Assembly: GCA_002437815.1 (NCBI GenBank) | Contig: DJRP01000010.1 | Span: forward strand, 22,170-86,169 | DNA: 64,000 nucleotides | DNA from: Collinsella sp. UBA6357 | GTDB lineage: Bacteria; Actinomycetota; Coriobacteriia; Coriobacteriales; Coriobacteriaceae | Direction: 5' to 3' | Shown here: positions 43,638 through 52,675 of the stretch, piece after piece | Layout of the letters: each line of letters starts with the position of its first letter | Position numbering within the stretch: the first letter of the stretch is position 1 | Position numbers and translations under genes: made by a program | The notes under the pieces: generated by a model | The model's database searches: none | What the model was told of the DNA's origin: nothing | The model's input: only the letters and a program-made list of their open reading frames with translations

Positions 43638-44378
43638 ATGACGCAAGGGCGCGTACATTCGATCGAGTCGTTCGGTTCGGCCGACGGACCCGGCGTACGT
43701 TTTCTCATCTTCCTGCAAGGCTGCCCCCTCCGTTGCCGGTACTGCCATAACCCCGACACTTGGAAGATGGCCGGCGGCGATCTCATGGATGCGGACGAGA
43801 TCCTCGACCGCGCCGAGCGCTACCGCAGCTACTGGGGTCCCGAGGGCGGTATCACCGTCTCGGGTGGCGAGGCGCTCGCCCAGGCCGATTTCGTGGCCGA
43901 GCTGTTCGAGCGCGCGCACGAGCGCGGTATCAACACCTGTATCGACACGTCGCTTGCGCCCTTTACGCGCGAGGAGCCCGCGTTCTCGACGTTCGAGCGC
44001 GTCTTCGATGCCTGCGACCTCGTGCTTGCCGACATCAAGCACATCGACCCCGTCCGTCACAAGGAGCTCACGGGGCGCGACAACGCCAACATCCTCGATT
44101 GCCTCGCGTGGCTTGCGGAGCGCGGTCAGGCCCTGTGGATTCGCCAGGTGCTCGTCGACGGCTACACCGACAACGACGACGACCTCTTCCGCACGCGCGA
44201 CTTCATCGCCTCGCTCGGCGACGCCGTCAAGCGCGTCGAGGTGCTGCCCTATCACACGCTCGGCATCTTCAAGTGGGATGAGCTGGGTATTCCCTATCAA
44301 CTCAGAGACATCGATCCGCCTGCGCCCGAGCGCGTGGAGCAGGCGACGCGGATCCTCCGCGGCGAGATCTCCCGATAA
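43638..44378 (+). CDS. pflA: Pyruvate formate-lyase-activating enzyme
   Basis: 246-residue radical SAM enzyme that places the glycyl radical on pyruvate formate-lyase. The cluster ligands are Cys29, Cys33 and Cys36 (GCPLRCRYCHNPDTW). SAM-binding SGGEA and the C-terminal VLPYHTLGIFKW are as expected. I chose ATG 43638 because the family begins with MxxGxVHSIESFG; GGGAG lies 10 bases before it. It is upstream of pflB, whereas pflA follows pflB in E. coli. It sits downstream of the FNR box. Confidence 0.94.
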   Translation: MTQGRVHSIESFGSADGPGVRFLIFLQGCPLRCRYCHNPDTWKMAGGDLMDADEILDRAERYRSYWGPEGGITVSGGEALAQADFVAELFERAHERGINTCIDTSLAPFTREEPAFSTFERVFDACDLVLADIKHIDPVRHKELTGRDNANILDCLAWLAERGQALWIRQVLVDGYTDNDDDLFRTRDFIASLGDAVKRVEVLPYHTLGIFKWDELGIPYQLRDIDPPAPERVEQATRILRGEISR

Positions 44379-44443
44379 TTTCCGTTTGGTACCTTTGCGC
44401 CGGTTTTTAGGAGACACAGCGGCGTAAAACATAAGGAGGAAGC

Positions 44444-46714
44444 ATGGCACTACAGGAAGCATGGAATGGCTTCAAGGCTGGCCATTGGGTCGACGACATC
44501 AACGTCCGCGACTTCATCCAGCAGAACTACACGCCCTATGACGGCGACGAGTCGTTCCTAGCCGGTCCCAGCGAGGCCACCGATAAGCTCTGGGGTAAGG
44601 TCCAGGAGCTCCAGGCGGCCGAGCGCGCCAACGGCGGTGTTCTCGAGTGCGAGACCGAGATCGTCTCCGGTCTCACCGCGTACGGCCCGGGCTACATCGA
44701 TCCCGAGATGAAGGATCTCGAGCAGGTTGTGGGTCTGCAGACCGACAAGCCGCTCAAGCGCGCCTTCATGCCCTACGGCGGCATCAAGATGGCCCAGCAG
44801 GCTGCCGAGAACTACGGTTTCCACGTCAACGATAAGTACAACCAGATCTTCAACGAGTATCGCAAGACCCATAACCAGGGCGTCTTCGATGCCTACACCC
44901 CCGAGATGCGTGCCGCTCGTCACAGCCATGTCATCACCGGTCTGCCCGATACCTACGGCCGCGGCCGTATCGTCGGCGATTATCGTCGCGTCGCCCTCTA
45001 CGGTATCGACCGTCTGATCGCCGGCAAGCAGGATGACCTGCTCAACTGCGGCGGTCGCACCATGACCGACGATATCGTGCGCCAGCGCGAGGAGATCGCC
45101 GATCAGATCCGAGCCCTCAAGGGCATGAAGGAGATGGCCCAGGCCTACGGCTACGACATCTCCAAGCCGGCCAACGACGCCCATGAGGCCGTCCAGTGGC
45201 TGTACTTCGGCTACCTGGCCGCCATCAAGACCCAGAACGGCGCCGCCATGTCCGTGGGCCGCGTCTCCACGTTCCTCGACATCTACATCCAGCGCGACCT
45301 TGCCGCCGGCAAGATCACCGAGGCCCAGGCCCAGGAGCTCATCGACCACCTCGTCCTCAAGCTGCGTATCGTCAAGTTCGCCCGTATCCCGTCCTACCAG
45401 GCGCTCTTCTCGGGCGACCCGGTCTGGGCCACCCTCGAGGTCGCGGGTCTGGGTCAGGACGGCCGCCACATGGTGACCAAGAACGACTACCGCTTCCTGC
45501 ACACCCTCGAGAACATGGGTCCGGCCCCCGAGCCCAACCTCACGGTGCTCTATAGCAAGCGCCTGCCCGACAACTTCCGCAAGTACGCCGCGAAGATCTC
45601 CGTCACCACCTCGTCCATCCAGTACGAGAACGACGACGTTATGCGTCCGGTCTGGGGCGACGACTACAGCATCTGCTGCTGCGTGTCCGCGACCGAGACG
45701 GGCAAGGAGATGCAGTTCTTCGGCGCCCGCGCCAACCTCGCCAAGGCGCTCAACTATGCCGTCAACGGCGGTAAGGACGAAAAGTTCCTTGACAAGCAGG
45801 GCCATCACATGCAGGTCGGTCCCGAGTACGCGCCCATCACGAGCGAGTACCTCGACTACGACGAGGTCATGCACAAGTTCGACCTCATGATGGACTGGTT
45901 GGCGGACCTTTACGTCAACATCCTCAACCTCATCCAGTACATGCACGACAAGTACTACTACGAGGCTGCCGAGATGGCGCTCATCGACACCAACGTCCGC
46001 CGCACGTTCGCCACGGGCATTGCCGGCTTCTCGCACGTCGTCGACTCCATCAGCGCCATCAAGTACGCCAAGGTCAAGACGGTCCGCGACGAGGAGGGCA
46101 TCGTCGTCGACTACGAGGTCGAGGGCGACTTCCCCAAGTACGGCAACGACGATGAGCGCGCCGACGAGATCGCGGTCTGGCTGCTCAAGGCGTTCATGAA
46201 GAAGATCGCCAAGCACCACACCTATCGCAATTCCGAGCCCACGACGTCGATCCTCACCATCACGTCCAACGTGGTCTACGGCAAAGCCACCGGTGGCACT
46301 CCCGACGGCCGCAAGGCGTTCACCCCGTTCGCCCCGGGCGCCAACCCCGCCTACGGTGCCGAGCAGAACGGCCTGCTCGCCTCCCTTAACTCCGTGGCCA
46401 AGCTACCCTACGAGTACGCGCTCGACGGCATCTCCAACACGCAGACCATCAACCCCTCCGCGCTCGGCAACGATGACGAGCAGCGCGTGGCCAACCTGGT
46501 CAACGTCATGGACGGCTACTTTGCCAACGGTGCCCATCACCTCAACGTCAACGTCTTTGGCGTCGAGAAGCTCAAGGACGCCATGGAGCATCCCGAGAAG
46601 CCCGAGTACGCCAACTTCACGATCCGCGTCTCCGGCTATGCGGTGAAGTTCATCGACCTCACCCGCGAGCAGCAGCTCGACGTTATCGCCCGTACCTGCC
46701 ACGACCACATGTAA
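44444..46714 (+). CDS. pflB: Formate C-acetyltransferase (pyruvate formate-lyase)
   Basis: 756-residue glycyl-radical enzyme converting pyruvate and CoA to acetyl-CoA and formate, the core of mixed-acid fermentation. The active-site pair is Cys412-Cys413 (ICCCVSATETGKEMQFFGAR), preceded by a third Cys411. The radical site is Gly731 in RVSGYAV near the C-terminus. AGGAGG precedes the ATG. Its codon use is very biased to preferred codons, typical of a highly expressed gene. The strong hairpin at 46737-46772 follows. Confidence 0.97.
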   Translation: MALQEAWNGFKAGHWVDDINVRDFIQQNYTPYDGDESFLAGPSEATDKLWGKVQELQAAERANGGVLECETEIVSGLTAYGPGYIDPEMKDLEQVVGLQTDKPLKRAFMPYGGIKMAQQAAENYGFHVNDKYNQIFNEYRKTHNQGVFDAYTPEMRAARHSHVITGLPDTYGRGRIVGDYRRVALYGIDRLIAGKQDDLLNCGGRTMTDDIVRQREEIADQIRALKGMKEMAQAYGYDISKPANDAHEAVQWLYFGYLAAIKTQNGAAMSVGRVSTFLDIYIQRDLAAGKITEAQAQELIDHLVLKLRIVKFARIPSYQALFSGDPVWATLEVAGLGQDGRHMVTKNDYRFLHTLENMGPAPEPNLTVLYSKRLPDNFRKYAAKISVTTSSIQYENDDVMRPVWGDDYSICCCVSATETGKEMQFFGARANLAKALNYAVNGGKDEKFLDKQGHHMQVGPEYAPITSEYLDYDEVMHKFDLMMDWLADLYVNILNLIQYMHDKYYYEAAEMALIDTNVRRTFATGIAGFSHVVDSISAIKYAKVKTVRDEEGIVVDYEVEGDFPKYGNDDERADEIAVWLLKAFMKKIAKHHTYRNSEPTTSILTITSNVVYGKATGGTPDGRKAFTPFAPGANPAYGAEQNGLLASLNSVAKLPYEYALDGISNTQTINPSALGNDDEQRVANLVNVMDGYFANGAHHLNVNVFGVEKLKDAMEHPEKPEYANFTIRVSGYAVKFIDLTREQQLDVIARTCHDHM

Positions 46715-46736
46715 GTCGTCTGGCTCTATAGGCCCT

Positions 46737-46772
46737 AAAGAGGCGGTCGCATATGGCGGCCGCCTCTTTTTT
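46737..46772 (+). terminator. Rho-independent terminator of pflB
   Basis: AAAGAGGCGG and CCGCCTCTTT form a 10-bp stem, followed by a T-run (TTTTTT in total). It starts 23 bp after the pflB stop codon. Confidence 0.85.
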
Positions 46773-46789
46773 GTCACCGCCTCCAACAC

Positions 46790-46834
46790 CAAAATGGGGG
46801 GGCAGACCCCAAAGAGGTACCTGTCTTCATTTTG
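46790..46834 (-). repeat. Short intergenic repeat bounded by CAAAATG/CATTTTG
   Basis: 45 bp bounded by a 7-bp inverted repeat; the minus strand carries AAATGAAGACAGGT. A related core (AAATGAGGGACAGGT) with its own 8-bp flanking repeat is at 63969-64000, suggesting a family of small intergenic repeats. Confidence 0.45.
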
Positions 46835-46901
46835 AGATGGGGTGGACGCGGCGAGGCGGGGGGCGTATCATGGCCGACGTCGCCGCGGCGGTCGCGGCGG
46901 T

Positions 46902-46951
46902 CGAGCAGTTCGGGTCCGATATCCTGCTCGTTAAACCTAAAACCAAAGGAG
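46902..46951 (+). ncRNA. Structured leader of the VUT transporter, possible preQ1-type riboswitch
   Basis: Perfect 7-bp stem CGAGCAG / CTGCTCG (46902-46908, 46924-46930) with a 15-base loop, followed by an A/C-rich tail that leads into the ribosome site AAAGGAG. Loop bases GGGT could pair with ACCT in the tail as a small pseudoknot. Queuosine-precursor transporters are often controlled by preQ1 riboswitches, but the conserved aptamer bases are not clearly matched. Confidence 0.3.
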
Positions 46952-46955
46952 ACAT

Positions 46956-47693
46956 ATGTTTAAAAAGACCCTCGAGGACTATCGGATCCTCATGCGCAGC
47001 ATCCCCGCGCCCACCGTCGCGTGTTTCGTCGTGAGCGTCATCCTCATGAACCTGCTGGCGAACAAGGAGCTCGTGAGTCTTCCCTGGTTGGCGCTTGATT
47101 GCGGCTTTACGCTCTCATGGGTGTCGTTCCTGTGCCAGGATATGATCTGCCGGCGCTTTGGGCCCAAGGCATCCGTGCGCGTGAGCATCCTCGCACTTGT
47201 CGTCAACCTTGCCGTAAGCGCACTTTTTTGGCTCGTGAGCCTGGCCCCGGGTATGTGGGGCGCCTACTACGACACGGGTTCGATCGAGGTGAACGCGGCG
47301 CTCAACTCCACGATCGGAGGTTCGTGGTACGTCGTGCTCGGGAGCTCGCTCGCGATGCTCTGCTCGAGCTTCGTCAACTCGCATCTCAACCAGTTTATCG
47401 GCCATCTCACGGATAACGGCAGCTTCGCCACGTTCGCGCTCCGCAGCTATGTGAGCACGGGCGTCGGCCAGATCGTGGACAACCTCGTGTTCGCCATCGT
47501 CGTCTCGCATGTCTTCTTTGGCTGGACATGGCTGCAGGTCCTCACGTGCTCGCTCACCGGGGCGGCGGCCGAGTTGATGTGCGAGGTAGTGCTTTCGCCC
47601 GTCGGGTTCCATGTGGCGAATATCTGGGCACGCGACGGCGTGGGCGAGGAGTACGTCGAGACGCATGCCGCGGAGATCCAGGCGAGGGCCTAG
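46956..47693 (+). CDS. VUT family queuosine-precursor transporter
   Basis: 245 residues with about six hydrophobic segments and the family pattern MNLLANKELVSLPWLALDCG near residue 30, FVNSHLNQFIG near 138, and LRSYVSTGVGQIVDNLVF near 159. VUT/YhhQ proteins import queuosine precursors. AAAGGAG lies before the ATG. The next gene (SDR) starts directly after the stop codon, so they are co-transcribed. The leader may fold as a regulatory RNA. Confidence 0.88.
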   Translation: MFKKTLEDYRILMRSIPAPTVACFVVSVILMNLLANKELVSLPWLALDCGFTLSWVSFLCQDMICRRFGPKASVRVSILALVVNLAVSALFWLVSLAPGMWGAYYDTGSIEVNAALNSTIGGSWYVVLGSSLAMLCSSFVNSHLNQFIGHLTDNGSFATFALRSYVSTGVGQIVDNLVFAIVVSHVFFGWTWLQVLTCSLTGAAAELMCEVVLSPVGFHVANIWARDGVGEEYVETHAAEIQARA

Positions 47694-48377
47694 ATGGATA
47701 CCCTTATCACGGGAACCTCGAGCGGTATCGGTCGGGCGACGGCAGAGCTCTTTCTCGCGCACGGCTGGCGTGTCGTGGGCTTCGATATCCTGCCCGCGAC
47801 GATCGAACATGACGCCTACGACCATCGCATCGTCGATGTGCGCGAGCCTAAAACCTACCCGGACGATATCCATCCCAACGTGATCGTCAACAACGCCGGC
47901 GTGCAGGATTCGGCGGACGATATCGCTGTGAACCTGCGTGCCGTGATCGATGTCACCGAGCACTATGCCTTTTGTGGCGAGGGTCTTGCCGCCACACCCG
48001 CCCTGGGGATTCGCTCCGTGGTCAACGTGGGCTCGGCGAGCGGGCACACGGGTTCGGAATTTCCCGCCTATGCCGCGAGTAAAGGCGGCATTATCGCCTA
48101 CACCAAGAACCTCGCGAACCGTCTGGCGCCGCAAGCCACGTGCAACAGCGTGGATCCGGGCGGTGTCGTAACGCCGCTCAACGCCTGCGTGATGGAGGAT
48201 GAGCGCATGTGGACCCAGATCATGGAGCTCACCCCGCTCAAGCGCTGGGCGACACCCGAGGAGATCGCGGAGTGGGTCTACTTCGTCGCCGTCACCAACC
48301 GCTTCATGACGGGGCAGAACCTCCTCATCGACGGCGGCGAGGCCGGAGACACGCACTTTATCTGGCCGAGCGAGTAG
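47694..48377 (+). CDS. Short-chain dehydrogenase/reductase
   Basis: 227 residues, slightly shorter than most SDRs. Cofactor-binding TGTSSGIG (6-13), structural NNAG (VIVNNAGVQD near 65), and catalytic Ser (NVGSASGHTG) with Tyr126 and Lys130 (YAASK). The ATG abuts the stop of the VUT gene. The substrate could be a sugar, alcohol or steroid. The C-terminal GQNLLIDGGEAGDTHFI is typical. Confidence 0.88.
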   Translation: MDTLITGTSSGIGRATAELFLAHGWRVVGFDILPATIEHDAYDHRIVDVREPKTYPDDIHPNVIVNNAGVQDSADDIAVNLRAVIDVTEHYAFCGEGLAATPALGIRSVVNVGSASGHTGSEFPAYAASKGGIIAYTKNLANRLAPQATCNSVDPGGVVTPLNACVMEDERMWTQIMELTPLKRWATPEEIAEWVYFVAVTNRFMTGQNLLIDGGEAGDTHFIWPSE

Positions 48378-48560
48378 GCCGGACCGGAGTGCCGGTGGAG
48401 CTGCGTCGACCTTGTCCCGCTGGCACTCCTGCGCGGCCGTTCGCCCCGGCGTTAATTATTCTGCCGCTCGGCGGAGAGACAGATCCAAGAAAGCCCCCGT
48501 GGGTGCATACTTGATACCTAGCTATATGATGATAGGAACCCTCGTCTAAAAGGGGTAGCG

Positions 48561-49976
48561 ATGTCGGGTATCGAGGAGAACAACCTGATGAAAAAGGTAC
48601 GCATTACCGCGGTGAGCCGTGTGAGCATGATCGTGACGATCATCTTGGGGGCGATCTGCATCGGGCTGTTCGTGAGCGGACGGGTGCAACTCAATGCGCT
48701 CGATGCCGCCACGCAGTCGTATATGGATTGTGACCAGGCGACCCGCGAGCTCCAGGACGGCTCCAACTACCTCAAGGAACAGGCGCGTCTGGCGGCCACC
48801 ACCGGTGAGGCCAAATACGCGCAGCGATACTTTCAGGAGGCAAACGTCGTCAAGCGCCGCGAGCATGGCCTGTCCACGCTCAAGGCGGGCTTCGACCATA
48901 CCGACGCCTACAAGAACATGGTGTCCGCCCTCGATCAATCGATGGACCTTATGACCACCGAGAAATACGCCATGCGCCTTGCCCTCGAGGGTTCCGGCAC
49001 GGCGCTTTCCGACATGCCCCAAGAGGTACAGGATGTTGAGCTCTCGGCGGAGGATGCCGCCGCGACGCCCGAGGAAAAGACCGCGCTCGCACAGCAGATC
49101 ATGACCAGCGGTGCATACGAGGGCACCATCTCGCTGATCTCGACCAATCTCGAGAGCTGCTCGAATGCCCTCATCAAGCAGACGAAGGAGGCCCAGCAGG
49201 CCGCGACGGACCGCTTTTATGCCCTGTACCATGCCCTCGAGGTCGCGGTGGGGGTCTTTGCCGCCATGGCGCTCTTCACGGCCTTCGTGATGCGCAAACT
49301 GATCGTCAAGCCGCTCCAGATCTATGGCGAGAGCATCAACCGCGGCGAGATCTTCCCGGTCATCGGTGCCAAGGAGCTGCAGAACCTCGCCGAGACCTAT
49401 AACACGGTCTATCGCGAGAACGAGCAGATCCAGGCGCTCATCCGTCATCAGGCGGAGCACGATCCCCTGACCGATCTGCTCAACCGCGGCTCCTACGACA
49501 AGATGCTCGATCTGTACGAGCGGGGTGCGGCCGAGCACCCCTTTGCGCTCATCATGATCGACGTCGACACGTTCAAAGAGGTCAACGACACCTATGGCCA
49601 TGCCGAGGGCGATGCGATTCTCAAGCATGTGGCGCATCTCATAACCGTCGCATGGCGAAACATCGACCACGTGTGCCGCATCGGCGGCGACGAGTTTGCC
49701 ATCATCATGGTCGAGATGACCAGCGATCTTGCCTATACCATCGAGGAGAAGATCGACTACGTCAACGACCGCTTGGCACATCCCGACCCGGCAAGCGGCC
49801 TTCCTCCCGTTTCCATCAGCGTGGGCGTCGCCTTCACCGATCGCGCCGATGCCGGTGACAGTCTGTTCAAGGATGCCGATGCTGCCCTCTACAACACCAA
49901 GGAAAACGGGCGCGCCGGCTATACGATCCACGATGCCCGGGGCCGCGGCGAGCGTCATGCCTGTCTCGAGGGGTAA
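48561..49976 (+). CDS. Membrane diguanylate cyclase, paralogue of 39427-40818
   Basis: 471 residues. Membrane helix 1 (about 20-40), extracellular helical sensor, membrane helix 2 (about 225-245), linker, and GGDEF domain with IGGDEF at about 375 and an RNID inhibitory site five residues before. The sensor shares segments with the paralogue (NYLKEQARLAATTGEAKYAQ, YFQEANVVKRRE), so both may respond to related signals. AAGGGG lies 6 bases before the ATG. Confidence 0.9.
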   Translation: MSGIEENNLMKKVRITAVSRVSMIVTIILGAICIGLFVSGRVQLNALDAATQSYMDCDQATRELQDGSNYLKEQARLAATTGEAKYAQRYFQEANVVKRREHGLSTLKAGFDHTDAYKNMVSALDQSMDLMTTEKYAMRLALEGSGTALSDMPQEVQDVELSAEDAAATPEEKTALAQQIMTSGAYEGTISLISTNLESCSNALIKQTKEAQQAATDRFYALYHALEVAVGVFAAMALFTAFVMRKLIVKPLQIYGESINRGEIFPVIGAKELQNLAETYNTVYRENEQIQALIRHQAEHDPLTDLLNRGSYDKMLDLYERGAAEHPFALIMIDVDTFKEVNDTYGHAEGDAILKHVAHLITVAWRNIDHVCRIGGDEFAIIMVEMTSDLAYTIEEKIDYVNDRLAHPDPASGLPPVSISVGVAFTDRADAGDSLFKDADAALYNTKENGRAGYTIHDARGRGERHACLEG

Positions 49977-50055
49977 TGAGGCCGAGATATCGCGCACGCC
50001 TGACGGGGCGGTATACCTGTTAACATAGGGGGACACGACACACCGAGGGGGTCAC

Positions 50056-51699
50056 GTGAGGCTGTTCGGGACAGGGAAGAAAAACGATGCGGACGGTGCA
50101 CGCCGCCTGTTCGATGCTGCCGTCTCACAGGGTTCGTCGACCGTTCAGATTCTCGTCCGTGTGGCGGATTCCTATCCTGTGTATATCTCACCAAATTTTG
50201 AGCATCTCTTTGGCATCCCGGCCGCTCGCTACGAAGATGACGCCGAGACGCTGCTCCGCTTTATTCCCGAGACCGACCGCATCCACCTCAAACGCTTGAC
50301 GCGCGAGTGGGACGGCCTCTCTTCGGCGAGCTGCACCTATACCTATCGTCGCCCGGGCGGCATCGAACGCGAGATGCGCATCCGCCAGTCCACCGAGCCG
50401 GTACTTGACGGCGAATATCTTCTGGTCGAGATGTGCGATATAACCTCCGAGGCCGACCGTATCGCCGCCGTCGAGGCCGAGCGCGACCATGCCCTCAAGA
50501 CGGCTGCCGACCGCACGGATTTCATGAGCCAGATGAGCCATGAGATCCGCACGCCCCTTAACGGCATCGAGGGCATGCTCTCGCTTGCTCGCGACCATTA
50601 TGCGGATGAGGAGCGTCTGCTCGACGATCTTTCCCGCGCCTCGCAGCTCTCGGGCTATCTGCTCACGCTTATCAACGACGTGCTCGACATGAGCCGCCTC
50701 AACAGCGGTCGGGTCAAACTCGATATTGCCCCGTTCGATCTGCGCGTCTTGGCGCGCGAACTGCGCGAGATGTTCGAGGGGCAGGCCGCCGACAGGGGGC
50801 TTTCCTATAGCGTGGAGCTGGAGGACTGCGAGAACGTCTATCTGGTGGGCGATCGCATGCGTGTCAGCCAGATCGTGATCAACTTTATCTCCAACGCGCT
50901 CAAGTTTACCGATCGCGGCGGCAGCGTCGCGGTGACGTTTCGCGAGATGCACCGCACCGAGGATACCGTGAGCTATATGCTTCGGGTGCGCGATACGGGC
51001 AAGGGTATGGACCCGCGCTATATCTCTAAGATCTTCAAGCCTTTCGAGCAAGAGGACCGTACGATCGCTCGCCGCTACGGCGGGACCGGCTTGGGAATGG
51101 CCATCACGAGTTCGCTCGTCGACCTTATGGGAGGCCAGATCGTGGTCGATACCGAGCCGGGCCGGGGCTCGACGTTCTCGGCCTATATCAGCTTTGGTGT
51201 GGCAAGCGCCGACCAGGTTCGTGGGCTTGTCGATGCCGCCGCCACGCTCGAGACGATCCACGATGTATCGATCACGTCGCTCGAATACGTTTTCGACGGC
51301 AAGCGTTTCCTGCTTGCCGAGGATAATGAGATCAATGCCCTGATCGTGTCCGAGATGCTTGGCAAGAGGGGTGTAGCCGTCGACCGTGCAGACAACGGCA
51401 TGGCCGTGATCGAGCGGTTTGAGTCGATGCCCGTGGGGACCTATGACGCGATCCTCATGGATATTCAGATGCCCGTGCTCAACGGCTGGGAGGCCAGCGA
51501 GCGCATCCGTGCGCTCGACCGGGATGATGCCGCCACCGTGCCCATCATCGCGCTTTCGGCCAACGACTATACCGAGGACGTTAAGCGTTCGCGCGCTGCC
51601 GGCATGAACGGGCATGTGGGCAAGCCCATCGATTTTATGGAACTGAAGGCCCAGCTGGCCGCCGCCGCGGCGGAATCGGCATACCAAGGGAGCAGATAA
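50056..51699 (+). CDS. Cytoplasmic PAS hybrid histidine kinase next to MoxR operon
   Basis: 547 residues. PAS domain (about 25-140, SYPVYISPNFEHLFGI), HisKA with His162 (SQMSHEIRTPLNG), HATPase (ISNALKFTDRGG, GTGLGMAITS) and receiver with Asp469 (LMDIQMPVLNG). GAGGGGG precedes the GTG start. No membrane segment. The MoxR gene begins one base after its stop, so it is part of the downstream operon and could adjust surface-protein processing. No output regulator is seen. Confidence 0.92.
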   Translation: MRLFGTGKKNDADGARRLFDAAVSQGSSTVQILVRVADSYPVYISPNFEHLFGIPAARYEDDAETLLRFIPETDRIHLKRLTREWDGLSSASCTYTYRRPGGIEREMRIRQSTEPVLDGEYLLVEMCDITSEADRIAAVEAERDHALKTAADRTDFMSQMSHEIRTPLNGIEGMLSLARDHYADEERLLDDLSRASQLSGYLLTLINDVLDMSRLNSGRVKLDIAPFDLRVLARELREMFEGQAADRGLSYSVELEDCENVYLVGDRMRVSQIVINFISNALKFTDRGGSVAVTFREMHRTEDTVSYMLRVRDTGKGMDPRYISKIFKPFEQEDRTIARRYGGTGLGMAITSSLVDLMGGQIVVDTEPGRGSTFSAYISFGVASADQVRGLVDAAATLETIHDVSITSLEYVFDGKRFLLAEDNEINALIVSEMLGKRGVAVDRADNGMAVIERFESMPVGTYDAILMDIQMPVLNGWEASERIRALDRDDAATVPIIALSANDYTEDVKRSRAAGMNGHVGKPIDFMELKAQLAAAAAESAYQGSR

Positions 51700-51700
51700 C

Positions 51701-52654
51701 GTGATCGTCGAACAGTCAAACAGCATCGTCAACGAGGTCAGTCGCGCCCTGGTGGGAAAGCGCGATGTCATCGAGAAGGCCCTTATGGCCATCTATGCCG
51801 GCGGCCATATCCTGCTCGAGGACGTGCCCGGTACCGGTAAGACCACGCTTGCCCTGGCGCTTTCCAAGAGCCTGGGACTCTCGTATAAACGCGTTCAGTT
51901 CACGCCGGACACCATGCCCTCGGATATCACGGGCTTCACCATGCTCGATCGCGAGAGCGGTCAGTTTCGCTTTGTATGGGGTGCGGTCAACTGCAATCTT
52001 TTGCTCGGCGACGAGATCAACCGCACGAGCGCCAAGACGCAGTCGGCCCTGCTCGAGGTCATGGAAGAGCATGCGGTGACCGTCGACGGCGTGGCCCATC
52101 AGGTGCCGCGCCCCTTCGTGTGCATCGCCACCGAGAACCCCGTGGGCTCGGCCGGAACGCAACCTCTGCCCGACAGCCAGCTTGACCGCTTCATGGTGCG
52201 CCTTTCCATCGGCTATCCCTCGCGCGCCGATCAGGTCAACATCCTTAAAGCCAAGCGCTACGACAACCCGCTCGAGAGCATCAAGGCCCAGATCGACCGC
52301 GATGACCTCATCGATATCCAAAACTATCTGGGCAACGTCCAGGTTGCCGATAGCGTGCTCGACTATATCGTGCGCCTGTGCGAAGCCACGCGCGCACTCG
52401 ATCTGGTCGAGCTCGGCGTGTCGCCCCGCGGCGTCATCGCCCTCACGCGCATGGCGCGCGCCTGCGCCCTTATCCGCGAGCGCGATTATGTGGTGCCCGA
52501 GGATGTTCGCGAGGTGTTCCATGCCGTATGCGCCCACCGTCTGGTGCTCAAGCCTCAGGCGCGTATCGAATCGGTGACGGCCGACGACATCCTGGACCGT
52601 GTGCTTGCCCATGTCGAGGCGCCGTCCATGGTTCAGGCCCGTGGACGCGCGTAG
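51701..52654 (+). CDS. MoxR-family AAA+ ATPase
   Basis: 317 residues. Walker A GTGKTT near residue 44, Walker B LLLGDEINR near 100, and sensor/arginine finger region LPDSQLDRFMVRL near 160. MoxR proteins act as chaperones for assembly of surface or periplasmic complexes, usually with DUF58 and transglutaminase partners, as here. GGGAG is 9 bases before the GTG start. Confidence 0.92.
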   Translation: MIVEQSNSIVNEVSRALVGKRDVIEKALMAIYAGGHILLEDVPGTGKTTLALALSKSLGLSYKRVQFTPDTMPSDITGFTMLDRESGQFRFVWGAVNCNLLLGDEINRTSAKTQSALLEVMEEHAVTVDGVAHQVPRPFVCIATENPVGSAGTQPLPDSQLDRFMVRLSIGYPSRADQVNILKAKRYDNPLESIKAQIDRDDLIDIQNYLGNVQVADSVLDYIVRLCEATRALDLVELGVSPRGVIALTRMARACALIRERDYVVPEDVREVFHAVCAHRLVLKPQARIESVTADDILDRVLAHVEAPSMVQARGRA

Positions 52655-52675
52655 CGCGGCTGGGTTCGGTTGCCG

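Noticed and set aside
44558..46219. 553-residue open frame antisense to pflB
   Set aside because: It arises from the strong codon bias of pflB; no domains, no ribosome site.
46902..46951. Firm assignment as a preQ1-II riboswitch
   Set aside because: The loop lacks the pyrimidine run that should pair with the ribosome site, and the second hairpin is missing.
46870..47034. Small frame starting MADVAAAVAAVEQFG before the VUT gene
   Set aside because: Overlaps the VUT start and the hairpin; repetitive GCG/GTC codons and no ribosome site.
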